Source: Nitrobacteraceae bacterium AZCC 2146 (GTDB taxonomy: Bacteria; Pseudomonadota; Alphaproteobacteria; Rhizobiales; Xanthobacteraceae). Taken from it: a stretch of 64,000 bases of DNA. The notes under the pieces are model-generated. The model saw only the letters and a program-made list of their open reading frames with translations, ran no database searches and had not been told where the DNA came from. The stretch is from positions 5,444,001 to 5,508,000 of the forward strand of contig JBAGRP010000001.1 in the NCBI GenBank assembly GCA_036924855.1, read 5' to 3'. Positions within the stretch are counted from its first letter, which is position 1. Every line of letters begins with the position of its first letter. Position numbers and translations under genes: made by a program. Shown in pieces: positions 53,868-63,957 of the stretch.

Positions 53868-54944
53868 GTGAGCACACCAAAAGAATATCGGATCGCGGTC
53901 ATCCCCGGCGACGGCATCGGCAAGGAAGTGATGCCGGAAGGTCTGCGCGTGCTGGAAGCCGCGGCGAAAAAGCACCGGGTCAAGGTGCATTTCGATCATT
54001 TCGACTTCTCGTCCTATGACTATTACGAGAAGCACGGCCAGATGATGCCGGACGACTGGAAGGACAAGATCGGCAAGCACGACGCGATCTATTTCGGCGC
54101 AGTCGGCTTGCCGGCCAAAATTCCGGATCACATTTCGTTGTGGGGCTCGCTGATCAAGTTCCGGCGGGAATTCGACCAGTACGTCAACCTGCGCCCTGTC
54201 AGGCTGATGCCCGGCGTGCCGTCGCCTTTGGTCGGCCGCAAGCCTGGCGACATCGATTTCTGGGTGGTGCGCGAGAACACCGAAGGCGAATATTCGTCGG
54301 TGGGCGGTCGCATGTTCCCGGACACGGATCGCGAATTCGTTACCCAGCAAACCGTGATGACCCGGGTCGGCGTCGATCGTATTCTGAAGTTCGCTTTCGA
54401 TCTGGCGCAGTCGCGGCCGAAGAAGCACCTGACCTCAGCGACGAAGTCCAACGGCATCTCCATCACCATGCCGTATTGGGACGAGCGCGTGGAGGCGATG
54501 GCGAAGAGCTATCCGGACGTGAAGTGGGACAAGTACCACATCGACATTCTGACCGCGAATTTCGTGCTGCATCCCGACTGGTTCGACGTCGTGGTCGGCT
54601 CCAATCTGTTCGGCGACATCCTCTCCGATCTCGGGCCGGCCTGCACCGGTACCATCGGCATCGCGCCATCGGGCAATATCAATCCGGCTGGCGATTTCCC
54701 GTCGGTGTTCGAGCCGGTGCACGGCTCGGCGCCGGATATCGCGGGGCAGGGCATCGCCAACCCGATCGGCATGATCTGGTCCGGCGCGATGATGCTGGAG
54801 CATCTCGGTGAAAAGGCCGCGGCGGATTCCATCGTCAAGGCGATCGAGCGGACGCTCGGCGAACGCACGTTGCGTACCCGCGATCTCGGCGGCCAGGCCG
54901 ACACCGGCGCGTGCGGCAAGGCGGTGGCGGAGATGCTGGAGTAG
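53868..54944 (+). CDS. Tartrate/D-malate dehydrogenase-type beta-decarboxylating enzyme
   Basis: A 358-residue member of the isocitrate/isopropylmalate dehydrogenase family. The N-terminus VIPGDGIGKEV, substrate loop VNLRPVRLMPG, VVRENTEGEYSSVGG and metal site GSNLFGDILSDL are those of the tartrate dehydrogenase / D-malate dehydrogenase (TtuC/DmlA) branch rather than LeuB. It oxidises and decarboxylates a malate-type acid with NAD and a divalent metal. The start is GTG 53868, with AAGGAAA upstream. A hairpin and a convergent 2-hydroxyacid dehydrogenase follow. Confidence 0.88.
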   Translation: MSTPKEYRIAVIPGDGIGKEVMPEGLRVLEAAAKKHRVKVHFDHFDFSSYDYYEKHGQMMPDDWKDKIGKHDAIYFGAVGLPAKIPDHISLWGSLIKFRREFDQYVNLRPVRLMPGVPSPLVGRKPGDIDFWVVRENTEGEYSSVGGRMFPDTDREFVTQQTVMTRVGVDRILKFAFDLAQSRPKKHLTSATKSNGISITMPYWDERVEAMAKSYPDVKWDKYHIDILTANFVLHPDWFDVVVGSNLFGDILSDLGPACTGTIGIAPSGNINPAGDFPSVFEPVHGSAPDIAGQGIANPIGMIWSGAMMLEHLGEKAAADSIVKAIERTLGERTLRTRDLGGQADTGACGKAVAEMLE

Positions 54945-54958
54945 GGGATTCTCCACAG

Positions 54959-54984
54959 GTCGTCCCGGCCTGCGCCGGGACGAC
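54959..54984. repeat. Palindromic hairpin between convergent genes
   Basis: Perfect 11-bp arms GTCGTCCCGGC / GCCGGGACGAC with a CTGC loop, between the stops of the malate-type dehydrogenase (+) and the 2-hydroxyacid dehydrogenase (-). It is related to the hairpin at 17497. Confidence 0.75.
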
Positions 54985-55007
54985 GCGTTGAAACGTGATC
55001 GACGATC

Positions 55008-55925
55008 TCAGCCCGCCGCAATCCGCCGGCAATGTGCCCAGGCGGCAGCGATCAAATTCTCGCTCGCCTCCGGGGTACGGAACGCGGAATGCGCCGACAG
55101 CGTCACGTTGGGCAGCGTCGTCAGCGGATGGCTGGTGGGCAGCGGCTCGATGTCGAACACGTCGAGGCCGGCGTGGCGCAGATGGCCGGACTTCAGGGCG
55201 TCGATCATCGCGGCCTCATCGACCACGGCGCCGCGTGCGGTGTTGATGAGGATGGCGCCGGGCTTCATCTGCGCGATACGCGCGCGGGAGAGGAAGCCGC
55301 GGGTGTCGTCGTTGAGCAGCAGGTGCATCGAGACGACGTGGCTCTGCGCCAGCAACTCATCGATGCCGACAAAGGTGACGCCGGGATAGGTTTTGGGCGA
55401 CCGGTTCCAGGCGATCACCTTCATGCCGCTACCGATGGCGATACGGGCGGCCTCCGCGGCGATGCCGCCAAAGCCGATCAGCCCCAGCGTCTTGCCGGTG
55501 AGCTGCATGCCGTCGTCGCGCAGCCAGTTGCCGGCGCGCATCTCGCGGTCCATCTGCGCGAGGCCGCGCGCGCTCGCCCACATCAGCGCGATGGCGCATT
55601 CAGCGACCGCGGTGTCGCCGTAGCCGCGGATCAGGTGAACCTCGATGCCGAGTTCGGCCAGTTCTTCCGGATTCATGTAGCTGCGCGCGCCGGTGCCGAG
55701 AAACACCACGTGCTTCAGGCCGGTGCATTGCCGCGCGATGTCGGTCGGCAAATAGGTGTGGTCGATGATGGCGATCTCGGCGCCGTCGAGCACGCCCGGC
55801 AATGCCGCCGGCTTCACATCGGCGTCATAATGGATTTTGAGCGCGATATCGCCGGGCTTCGCCTGGCCCTCGACAATGACAGCCAGGGATTCATTGGCAT
55901 CGACAAATACACCGCGCATCGACAT
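55008..55925 (-). CDS. D-isomer-specific 2-hydroxyacid dehydrogenase
   Basis: A 305-residue NAD(P)-dependent dehydrogenase interconverting a 2-hydroxy and a 2-oxo acid. Cofactor motif GLIGFGGIA, the arginine in NTARGAVVDE and the histidine in LSAHSAFRTPEA mark the family. The start is ATG 55925 or 55919. It is the third gene of LysR - M20 hydrolase - dehydrogenase, 45 bp after the hydrolase. The natural substrate is unknown; the operon suggests it acts on a product of the hydrolase. Confidence 0.88.
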   Translation of the reverse strand: MSMRGVFVDANESLAVIVEGQAKPGDIALKIHYDADVKPAALPGVLDGAEIAIIDHTYLPTDIARQCTGLKHVVFLGTGARSYMNPEELAELGIEVHLIRGYGDTAVAECAIALMWASARGLAQMDREMRAGNWLRDDGMQLTGKTLGLIGFGGIAAEAARIAIGSGMKVIAWNRSPKTYPGVTFVGIDELLAQSHVVSMHLLLNDDTRGFLSRARIAQMKPGAILINTARGAVVDEAAMIDALKSGHLRHAGLDVFDIEPLPTSHPLTTLPNVTLSAHSAFRTPEASENLIAAAWAHCRRIAAG

Positions 55926-55942
55926 CTCGATTCTCTTTCCGG

Positions 55943-55978
55943 AAATTACTTGGGAAATTACTTGGAAAATTTACTTGG
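55943..55978 (-). repeat. Triple CCAAGTAA direct repeat
   Basis: Three copies of CCAAGTAA spaced 12-13 bp, the first overlapping the Ser-Lys-stop codons of the M20 hydrolase gene. The copies may have arisen by local slippage. Confidence 0.65.
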
Positions 55979-57218
55979 AGGCCACGCCGGCGAGCGCCAG
56001 CACGGTATGCATCAGCACGTTGGCGCCGGCGGTGCAGTCGGCCTGGGTGGCGTCTTCCAGCTCGTTGTGGCTGATGCCGTCCTTGCAAGGGACGAACACC
56101 ATCGCGGCGGGCATGATGGTGTTGAGGTTGCAGGAATCATGGCCGGCGCCGGAGGTGATGCGGCGGTGCGAATAGCCGAGCGACTTCGCAGCATTCTCCA
56201 CGGTGTCGACGAAGGTCTTGTCGAAATGCGTCGGTGGCTTGTGCCAGACCTTGTCGAAGGTGACCGTCACCTTGCGGCGCGCTGCAATCTCGGCGATGGC
56301 ATCGCGCACGCCCTTCTCGATGGCGTCGAGGATTTCGGCATCGGCGCTGCGCAGATCCATCGTGAAAGCGATCTCGCCGGGGATCACGTTGCGCGACGGA
56401 TTGGCGATCACGGCTTCGCCGATGGTGCCGAGCGCGCCTAAGCCGCTCACGACCCGCTCCGTGGCAAGCACGATCTCCGACAGCGTCGCCAGCGCATCGC
56501 GGCGCAGTGGCATGGGTGTCGAGCCGGCATGGCTTTCAAAACCGGTGATCTGTCCGTCGAACCACAACACGCCCTGGCCGGAATCCACGACGCCGATGGT
56601 CTTGCCCTCGGCTTCCAGGATCGGGCCCTGCTCGATGTGCAGTTCGACGAAGCCCGAGAATTTCTGCGTGCCCACCGGGCTCGCGCCGCGATAGCCGATC
56701 GAGTCCAGTGCTTCGCCGACGGTGACGCCCGCAATGTCCTTGCGCGACAAAATGTCGTCGGTGGTGAAATCGCCGACATAGGCGGCGGAGGCCATCATCG
56801 CCGGCGCGAAGCGCGAGCCCTCTTCGTTGGTCCAGTTGGCGATGCAGATCGGCATCTCGGTCTCGATGCCGGCGTCGTTCAGCGTGCGCACCACTTCGAG
56901 CGCGGCCAGCGTGCCCAAAATGCCGTCGAACTTGCCGCCGGTGGGCTGGGTGTCGAGATGCGAGCCAAGCCCGATCGGCGGCTTCGACATGTCGCGGCCC
57001 CGTCGCAGCGCGAACATCGAGCCCAGCGCATCGATGTGAACTTCGCAGCCCGCGGCCTCGCAGGCAGCGCGGAACCAGTCGCGCACCTGCTTGTCCTCCG
57101 GCCCGAGCGTCAGCCGCTTCACGCCGCCCTTCGGGGTAGCGCCGAATTTCGCGGTTTCGTGAATGGTGCCCCAGAGCCGCGCGGAATCGATTTGCAGATT
57201 GGTTGCGACCTGAGTCAT
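55971..57218 (-). CDS. M20-family Zn hydrolase, N-carbamoyl-L-amino-acid hydrolase/allantoate amidohydrolase type
   Basis: A 415-residue metallohydrolase. Metal ligands appear in GSHLDTQPTGGKFDG (His87, Asp98) and NEEG (Glu132/Glu133). The pattern is that of the HyuC/AmaB/AllC branch, which cleaves N-carbamoyl amino acids, allantoate or ureido acids. Start at ATG 57218 (MTQVATNLQ) fits the family. It follows the LysR gene by 50 bp on the same strand. Its pairing with a Liv-type importer across the divergent promoter suggests uptake and hydrolysis of a ureido or amide amino acid (inference). Confidence 0.88.
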   Translation of the reverse strand: MTQVATNLQIDSARLWGTIHETAKFGATPKGGVKRLTLGPEDKQVRDWFRAACEAAGCEVHIDALGSMFALRRGRDMSKPPIGLGSHLDTQPTGGKFDGILGTLAALEVVRTLNDAGIETEMPICIANWTNEEGSRFAPAMMASAAYVGDFTTDDILSRKDIAGVTVGEALDSIGYRGASPVGTQKFSGFVELHIEQGPILEAEGKTIGVVDSGQGVLWFDGQITGFESHAGSTPMPLRRDALATLSEIVLATERVVSGLGALGTIGEAVIANPSRNVIPGEIAFTMDLRSADAEILDAIEKGVRDAIAEIAARRKVTVTFDKVWHKPPTHFDKTFVDTVENAAKSLGYSHRRITSGAGHDSCNLNTIMPAAMVFVPCKDGISHNELEDATQADCTAGANVLMHTVLALAGVASK

Positions 57219-57268
57219 GCAGCTTGTCCCGAAATGTTTGTGATGGTGCCTGCTTTTCAATGACGCGG

Positions 57269-58174
57269 CTACGCGGGCGCGTCAACCAATGTGCTTTCCC
57301 GCGCCAGCTTGGTGGCGAGATCGGCGACGAGTTCGATCGCGACCGTGTCCGGCGACGCCAGCCAGCTTGCCGAAAACGTCAGCGGCGAAATTTTCAGATC
57401 GGTGGAGAGCAGTTGCAGCCGCCCGGCGGCCAGTTCGTTCTCGATGATGGCTGTCGGGATCAGTGCGATGCCCAGCCCCTCGATCGCCATGTGGATCACG
57501 GTGGACATCGACGCGCTGGCATGCAGCCGGATCGGCGGCAGGTCCGGCCGGTTGAACAGCGAGCGCACGATCTCGTAGGGTCGGGTCTTGCGCGAAAAAG
57601 TGATGATGGGAAATTTCGCCAGATCGTGTACCGAGAGCGGGCCGTCGCCAAGCTTGAGCGAGGGACTGGCGAGAAACCCGACCGGGTAGTCGCACAGCAC
57701 CCGGTTGTGGACGTTGGGGGTCGATAATGGCCCGAGCACGAAGGCGAGATCGATCTCCTGCGCCTGTAGCCGCGCGTTCAGGTTCGGCGTGATGTCGACC
57801 TCGATCTCGAGCGACAGGTTGGGATAGGCGATGTTGACGTTTTTGATCAGCCGCGACAACCAGGTGTGCACGATGGTCTCGGCGACGCCGAGCCGAAGCA
57901 CGCCGTGCATTGCCGAGCGGTTGCCGACTGCCGCCATCATCTCCGAGCGTAACCCGATCAGTTTTTCCGCGTAGACCATCATCTGGCGGCCTGATGGCGT
58001 CGGCGACGCTACGCGATGGTCGCGCTGCAGCAGCCTGACGCCGAGTTCGCGTTCGAGTTGGGCGATCCGCTGCGAGATCGCCGGCTGGGTGGTGTTGAGT
58101 TTCTGAGCCGCGCCCCGGAAACTGCCGAGCGTCACGACCCACAAGAAGGTCTCGATTGCCTTGAAGTCCACCAT
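57269..58174 (-). CDS. LysR-family transcriptional regulator
   Basis: A 301-residue regulator with an N-terminal winged helix-turn-helix (AIETFLWVVTLGSFRGAAQKL, then TTQPAISQRIAQLE) and a C-terminal effector domain of periplasmic-binding-protein fold. It is the first gene of the hydrolase-dehydrogenase operon and is divergent from the DUF1445-Liv genes. A T-N11-A palindrome at 58200 lies in the shared promoter, so it likely controls both directions with a pathway intermediate as inducer. Confidence 0.92.
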   Translation of the reverse strand: MVDFKAIETFLWVVTLGSFRGAAQKLNTTQPAISQRIAQLERELGVRLLQRDHRVASPTPSGRQMMVYAEKLIGLRSEMMAAVGNRSAMHGVLRLGVAETIVHTWLSRLIKNVNIAYPNLSLEIEVDITPNLNARLQAQEIDLAFVLGPLSTPNVHNRVLCDYPVGFLASPSLKLGDGPLSVHDLAKFPIITFSRKTRPYEIVRSLFNRPDLPPIRLHASASMSTVIHMAIEGLGIALIPTAIIENELAAGRLQLLSTDLKISPLTFSASWLASPDTVAIELVADLATKLARESTLVDAPA

Positions 58175-58199
58175 CTCTGTAGCCGCCGCCCTCGGATCG

Positions 58200-58214
58200 A
58201 TAAAAATATTTTAT
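58200..58214. promoter_or_regulatory. Candidate LysR binding site in the divergent promoter
   Basis: ATAAAAATATTTTAT is a near-palindrome with the LysR-type T-N11-A core (T58201, A58213). It is 26 bp upstream of the LysR start and 83 bp upstream of the DUF1445 start, the usual position for such regulators. Confidence 0.55.
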
Positions 58215-58296
58215 AGATCCCGATTAAAAAGTAAGATTAGACTTTATAGTAGACATAGGTTTTCAATGCTGTCGAGATAATAGGCAGGGTGATGTT

Positions 58297-59115
58297 ATGA
58301 CTGTTTTCGCGGCAGAGCAGCATTTTGATGACACTAAAGCGGTATCGCCGAGCGTGCAGGCGCGCCGCGACTATCGCGCCGGCAAATACGGCAGCACTGC
58401 CGGAATCGCCCCCGGTTTTGTCCAGGGCAACCTCGTGATCCTGCCGGAAGCCCAGGCAGCTGCCTTCCATCGCTTTTGCCAGCTCAACCCTAAACCGTGT
58501 CCGATCATCGGCATGTCGGAGGTTGGCGATCCGCGCATCCCTGCGCTTGGCCTCGATCTCGATATTCGTACCGACATTCCGCGCTACGTCGTCTGGCGCG
58601 ACGGCGAGGCGATTGATCGGCCGGCCGAGGTGATGAAATACTGGCGCGATGACCTGGTGTCCTTCGTGATCGGGTGCTCGTATTCGTTCGAAGAGGCGAT
58701 GCTTGCCGACGACCTGCCGATCCGTCACATTGAGCAGGATGTCCTGGTGCCGATGTATCGCACCAACATTGCTTGCAAATCCGCCGGGCCGTTTGCCGGT
58801 CCGATGGTGGTATCGATGCGGCCGCTGAAGCCGGCCGATGCGATCCGCGCCGTACAGATTACCTCGCGCTTCCCCGCAGTGCATGGTGCGCCGGTGCATC
58901 TGGGCTTGCCGCAGTCGATCGGCATCAAAGACATCAACAAGCCTGACTATGGCGACGCCGTTCGCATCAACGACGATGAGATCCCGGTGTTCTGGGCCTG
59001 CGGCGTGACGCCGCAAGCCGTCATCGCCGCTGCTCGTGTGCCGTTTGCGATCACCCATGCGCCCGGGGTGATGCTCGTCACCGACCTCAAGAATAAGCAT
59101 TTGGCTGTTTTATAA
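58297..59115 (+). CDS. DUF1445 putative hydro-lyase (D-glutamate cyclase-like family)
   Basis: A 272-residue protein of the family annotated as putative hydro-lyase. The pattern [38 protein letters not shown] and CGVTPQAV is characteristic. The mammalian member DGLUCY interconverts D-glutamate and 5-oxo-D-proline, so lactam/amino-acid chemistry is possible. It is the first gene of the Liv-type importer cluster, 81 bp before the binding-protein gene. Confidence 0.85.
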   Translation: MTVFAAEQHFDDTKAVSPSVQARRDYRAGKYGSTAGIAPGFVQGNLVILPEAQAAAFHRFCQLNPKPCPIIGMSEVGDPRIPALGLDLDIRTDIPRYVVWRDGEAIDRPAEVMKYWRDDLVSFVIGCSYSFEEAMLADDLPIRHIEQDVLVPMYRTNIACKSAGPFAGPMVVSMRPLKPADAIRAVQITSRFPAVHGAPVHLGLPQSIGIKDINKPDYGDAVRINDDEIPVFWACGVTPQAVIAAARVPFAITHAPGVMLVTDLKNKHLAVL

Positions 59116-59196
59116 GAAGCAGCTTGCCGATCTTTCGGGCTTTACCGTAACCTTGATTAGTTTCATCGATAGCCGCCGGTCACAAAGGATCACGAC

Positions 59197-60444
59197 ATGA
59201 CGATTTCTCGCCGAAATGTATTGCTCGGAGGCGCTGCCTCCGCTGCGCTGCTGCCGCTTGCCGCGGCGCGCGCACAAACTTCTGAAGTCGTGATCGGCGT
59301 GATCTACCCGTTGTCCGGTGCCAGCGCGCAGATCGGCGTCGACGCCCAGAAGGCGTTCGAGACCGCCGCCGACATCATCAACAAGAATTATGATTTCGAT
59401 CTGCCGATGGCAAAGGGCGAAGGTTTTTCGGGCCTCGGCGGCGCCAAGGTGCGTCTTGTGTTCGCCGACCACCAGGCCGATCCGCAGAAGGGCCGCGCCG
59501 AAGCCGAGCGCCTGATCACCCAGGAGAAGGTCTGCGCCATCGTCGGCAGCTACCAGAGCGCCGTGGCCGTCACCGTCAGCCAGATCTGCGAGCGCTACCA
59601 GATTCCGTTTATCTCGGCCGACAACTCGTCGCCGAGCCTGCATCGCCGCGGCCTGAAGTTCTACTTCCGCGCTGCGCCGCATGACGAAATGTTCTCCACC
59701 GCCATGTTCGACTTCTTCGATGCGATGAAGAAGAAGGGCCAGAAGATCGAAACCCTGGCGCTGTTCCATGAAGACACCATCTTCGGCACCGATTCCGCTA
59801 ATGCCCAGCTCAAGCTCGCTGCCGACCGCGGCTACAAGATCGTCGCCGACATCAAGTATCGCGCCAATTCTCCGTCGCTCACCGCCGAAGTGCAGCAGCT
59901 CAAGGCCGCCAATGCCGACGTGCTGATGCCCTCCAGCTACACCACCGACGGCATCCTGCTGATCAAGACCATGGGCGAACTCGGCTACAAGGCCAACGCC
60001 ATCGTCGCCCAGGACGCCGGCTTCTCCGAGAAGGCGCTGTACGACGCCGTCGGCGACAAGATCCCCGGCGTGATCTCGCGCGGCAGCTTCTCGCTCGATC
60101 TCGCCGCCAAGCGGCCGATGGTCGCCAAGATCAACGACATGTACAAGGAGCGCTCGGGCAAGGACTTCAACGACTACTCGTCGCGCCAGTTCATGGGTCT
60201 GATCGTGATGGCTGACGCCATCAACCGCGCCAAGTCCACCGACGGCGAGAAGATTCGCGATGCGCTGGTCGCCACCGACATGCCGGGCGAAGTCACCATC
60301 ATGCCGTGGAAGCGCGTCAAGTTCGACGAGATGGGGCAGAACAACGACGCCGATCCGGTGCTGCTGCAGTACACCGGCGGTAAGTTCGTCACCGTCTTCC
60401 CGCCGCAGGGCGCGGTCGCCGAAGCCACCTGGCCGATGAAGTAA
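59197..60444 (+). CDS. Branched-chain amino-acid-type ABC binding protein
   Basis: A 415-residue periplasmic binding protein of the LivJ type. The N-terminus SRRNVLLGGAASAALLPLAAARA is a signal with a twin-arginine motif, so folding before Tat export is likely. The mature part starts TSEVVIGVIYPLSGASAQIG. The ligand may not be a branched-chain amino acid, since the family also binds amides, urea and aromatic acids. A palindromic element separates it from the permease genes. Confidence 0.9.
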   Translation: MTISRRNVLLGGAASAALLPLAAARAQTSEVVIGVIYPLSGASAQIGVDAQKAFETAADIINKNYDFDLPMAKGEGFSGLGGAKVRLVFADHQADPQKGRAEAERLITQEKVCAIVGSYQSAVAVTVSQICERYQIPFISADNSSPSLHRRGLKFYFRAAPHDEMFSTAMFDFFDAMKKKGQKIETLALFHEDTIFGTDSANAQLKLAADRGYKIVADIKYRANSPSLTAEVQQLKAANADVLMPSSYTTDGILLIKTMGELGYKANAIVAQDAGFSEKALYDAVGDKIPGVISRGSFSLDLAAKRPMVAKINDMYKERSGKDFNDYSSRQFMGLIVMADAINRAKSTDGEKIRDALVATDMPGEVTIMPWKRVKFDEMGQNNDADPVLLQYTGGKFVTVFPPQGAVAEATWPMK

Positions 60445-60491
60445 GCACGATGCGCGCCTCGCATTGAGGTGCGCCCTCAGCCTTCGGACTT

Positions 60492-60608
60492 CGTCATTGC
60501 GAGGAGCACTTGCGGCGAAGCAACCCAGTTCTTGCTACTCGGTAGCTGGATTGCTTCGCTCAGTGCAAAATTGGCAAGAGCCAATTTTATCGCGAGCTCG
60601 CAATGACG
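60492..60608. repeat. Palindromic element, CGTCATTGCGAG family, inside the transport operon
   Basis: 117 bp with perfect 12-bp terminal inverted repeats (CGTCATTGCGAG / CTCGCAATGACG). Inside are imperfect GAAGCAACCCAG/CTGGATTGCTTC arms and a perfect 9-bp hairpin AAAATTGGC-AAGA-GCCAATTTT (60567-60588). It fills the gap between the binding-protein and permease genes. Confidence 0.87.
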
Positions 60609-60645
60609 CCCCAGACAACCAGAGTTTTTTCCAGGAGCATCGCCT

Positions 60646-61524
60646 TTGACCGCTGCGACGATTATCCAGAGCCTCGCCAGCGGCCTGCTGATGGGGCTGC
60701 TCTACGGCCTGATCGCGGTCGGCCTCGCGCTGATCTTCGGCCTGATGGATGTGACCAACTTCGCCCATGGCGAATTCCTGATGCTGGCGATGTATGGCGC
60801 GTTCTTCATGTTCGCGTTCTTCGCCATCGATCCCTTGCTGGCGGCTCCGCTGGTGGCTGCAGGCATGTTCGTGTTCGGGGCGGTGATCTACCTTCTCGTT
60901 GTGCGCTTCGCGATGCGGGCCAAGGCCAATATCGGCATGGTGCAGATCTTCACCACCTTCGGCCTCGCCATCCTGATCCGCGGCCTGGCGCAGTTCTTCT
61001 TCACGCCGGACTATCGCAGCATCCCGACCTCGTGGCTCGGCGGCAAGACCGTCTCGCTCGGCGGCATCTTCCTGCCGGTGCCGCAGCTGGTTGGTGCGCT
61101 GATTTCGCTGGCCGCGTTCGGCGCGCTGTACTTCTTCATCAAGAAGACCGATTTCGGTCGCGCCCTTGAAGCGACCCGCGAGGACGCCGGCGCGGTGGCG
61201 CTGGTCGGCATCGACAAGAACAAGGTGTTCGCGCTCGGCTGGGGCCTCGGCTCGGCGCTGGTCGGGCTCGCCGGCGTGGTCATGGCGATGTTCTTCTATA
61301 TCTATCCCGATGTCGGCGCGTCGTTTGCGCTGATCGCTTACGTCACCGTGGCGCTCGGCGGCTTCGGCAGCGTGTTCGGCGCCTTTGCCGGCGGCATCAT
61401 CGTCGGCCTCGTCGAGGCTACCACAGCCTTGATCATGCCGCCGTCGCTGAAGTCGGTGGGCATCTATGCCGTCTATCTGCTGGTGGTGTTCATCCGGCCT
61501 CGCGGCCTGTTCGGGTCGATCTGA
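60646..61524 (+). CDS. Branched-chain amino-acid-type ABC permease, LivH-like
   Basis: A 292-residue inner-membrane permease with about eight helices. GLALIFGLMDVTNFAHGEFLML in the N-terminal half is the LivH signature. The start is TTG 60646, supported by AGGAG eight bases upstream and by the conserved N-terminus; no ATG lies nearby in frame. It overlaps the next gene (TGATG). Confidence 0.92.
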   Translation: MTAATIIQSLASGLLMGLLYGLIAVGLALIFGLMDVTNFAHGEFLMLAMYGAFFMFAFFAIDPLLAAPLVAAGMFVFGAVIYLLVVRFAMRAKANIGMVQIFTTFGLAILIRGLAQFFFTPDYRSIPTSWLGGKTVSLGGIFLPVPQLVGALISLAAFGALYFFIKKTDFGRALEATREDAGAVALVGIDKNKVFALGWGLGSALVGLAGVVMAMFFYIYPDVGASFALIAYVTVALGGFGSVFGAFAGGIIVGLVEATTALIMPPSLKSVGIYAVYLLVVFIRPRGLFGSI

Positions 61525-62503
61525 TGGATACCTCGTTCGCCCAACGCCGCCGCCGCGACCTCATCGTCGCTCTCGTGCTCGCCGCCATCGCCGCGGTGGT
61601 CCCGTTCTTCGTCAAGGACGTCTACGTCCAGAACATCATGGTGCTGACCCTGATGTATGCGGCGCTGTCGCAGAGCTGGAACATCCTCGGCGGCTATTGC
61701 GGCCAGATCTCGCTTGGCCACGCGCTGTATTTCGGGCTCGGCGCCTATGTCACGACGATCCTGTTCACCAAGTTCGGCGTGCTGCCGTGGTTCGGCATGC
61801 TTGGCGGTGGCGCCATCTCGGCCGTCATCGCGCTGGCGCTGGGCTACCCGACCTTCCGCCTGCGCGGCCACTACTTCGTCATTGCCACCATCGTCATCGC
61901 CGAAATCTCCTACCTGCTGTTCCTGAACTGGGATTGGGCCGGCGCCGCACTAGGTATCGACATTCCCGTGCGTGGCGACAGTTGGGCCAAGTTCCAGTTC
62001 ACCCGCAGCAAGCTGCCGTTCTATTATTTTGCACTGGTATTCTGCTGCGTCGCCTGGCTCGTCACCTGGTGGCTCGAGGATTCCAAATGGGGTTTCTGGT
62101 GGCGCGCGGTGAAGGACAACCCGGACGCGGCTGAAAGCCTCGGCGTGGTCGTGTTCAATTCCAAGATGGGGGCCGCAGCGGTTTCCGCCTTCATGACCGC
62201 GATCGGCGGCGCCTTCTATGCACAGTTCGTGTCCTACATCGATCCGGAAAGCGTCATGAGCTTCCACTTCTCGCTGCTGATGGCCCTGCCGGCAGTGCTC
62301 GGCGGCATCGGCACGCTATGGGGGCCTGTGCTCGGCGCGGTGATCCTGATCCCGCTCACCGAATTGACGCGCTCCTTCATCGGCGGTTCCGGCCGCGGCG
62401 TCGACCTCATTCTCTACGGCGCGATGATCGTATTGATTTCGCTGGCGCGGCCGGAAGGCCTGATCGGATTGTTCTCGCGGCGGCGCAAGGAGGTGGCAAG
62501 ATC

Positions 62504-62507
<4 letters not shown>
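61524..62507 (+). CDS. Branched-chain amino-acid-type ABC permease, LivM-like
   Basis: A 327-residue permease partner of LivH, with about ten helices and the LivM pattern LSQSWNILGGYCGQISLGHALYFGLGAY. The start shares bases with the preceding stop. The end overlaps the ATPase start (ATGA). Confidence 0.92.
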
Positions 62508-63230
<723 letters not shown>

Positions 63231-63247
<17 letters not shown>

Positions 63248-63935
63248 AGCCACCACCGCCTATCAGGGTCTGGTCGCGATTTCGGACGTCACCATCGACG
63301 TCGCCAAGGGTGAGATCGTCGCCGTCTGCGGCTCCAATGGCGCAGGCAAGTCGACGTTGATCAAGACCATCGCCGGCGCAGAGCGCCCGCGCTCCGGCAC
63401 GGTCACCTTCGACGGCCAGCGCATCGACGGCATGGCGCAGCATCTGATCACCGCGCGCGGCGTCGCCTATGTGCCGGAAAACCGCCGGCTGTTTCCGCGG
63501 CTGTCGGTGGAGGACAATCTGCGGCTCGGCAGCTACATGTATCGCGGCAAGCCCGACCGCGACGAACCTCTGAAGCTGGTATTCGAGCTGTTCCCGCGTT
63601 TGTCCGAACGCCTCGAACAGCGCGCCGAAACGCTCTCCGGTGGCGAACAGCAGATGCTGGCCATCAGCCGCGCGCTGATGACCCGTCCGCGCCTGCTGAT
63701 GCTCGACGAGCCCTCGCAGGGCATCATGCCGAAGCTGGTGGATGAGATCTTCCAGGCGGTCATCAAGATCCGCGACGCCGGCATGACCGTGCTGATCGTC
63801 GAGCAGCGGATGGCCGAAGTCCTGGAGATCGCCGACCGCGCCTACATCCTGCAGACCGGCCGCGTCCAGATGCAGGGCTCCGCGGCCGATATCATGGGCA
63901 ACCCGGATGTGCGGAAAGCCTATCTGGGGCTGTAG
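63231..63935 (+). CDS. Branched-chain amino-acid-type ABC ATPase, LivF-like
   Basis: A 234-residue ATPase completing the importer. Walker A GSNGAGKST, signature LSGGEQQM and Walker B LLMLDEPSQG are canonical. Start ATG 63231 (MLSVREATTAYQG) matches the family and overlaps livG by 17 bp. It is the last gene of the cluster; a palindromic repeat begins 22 bp later. Confidence 0.92.
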
Positions 63936-63957
63936 TAACGTTGGAAATGCCAAAGTT

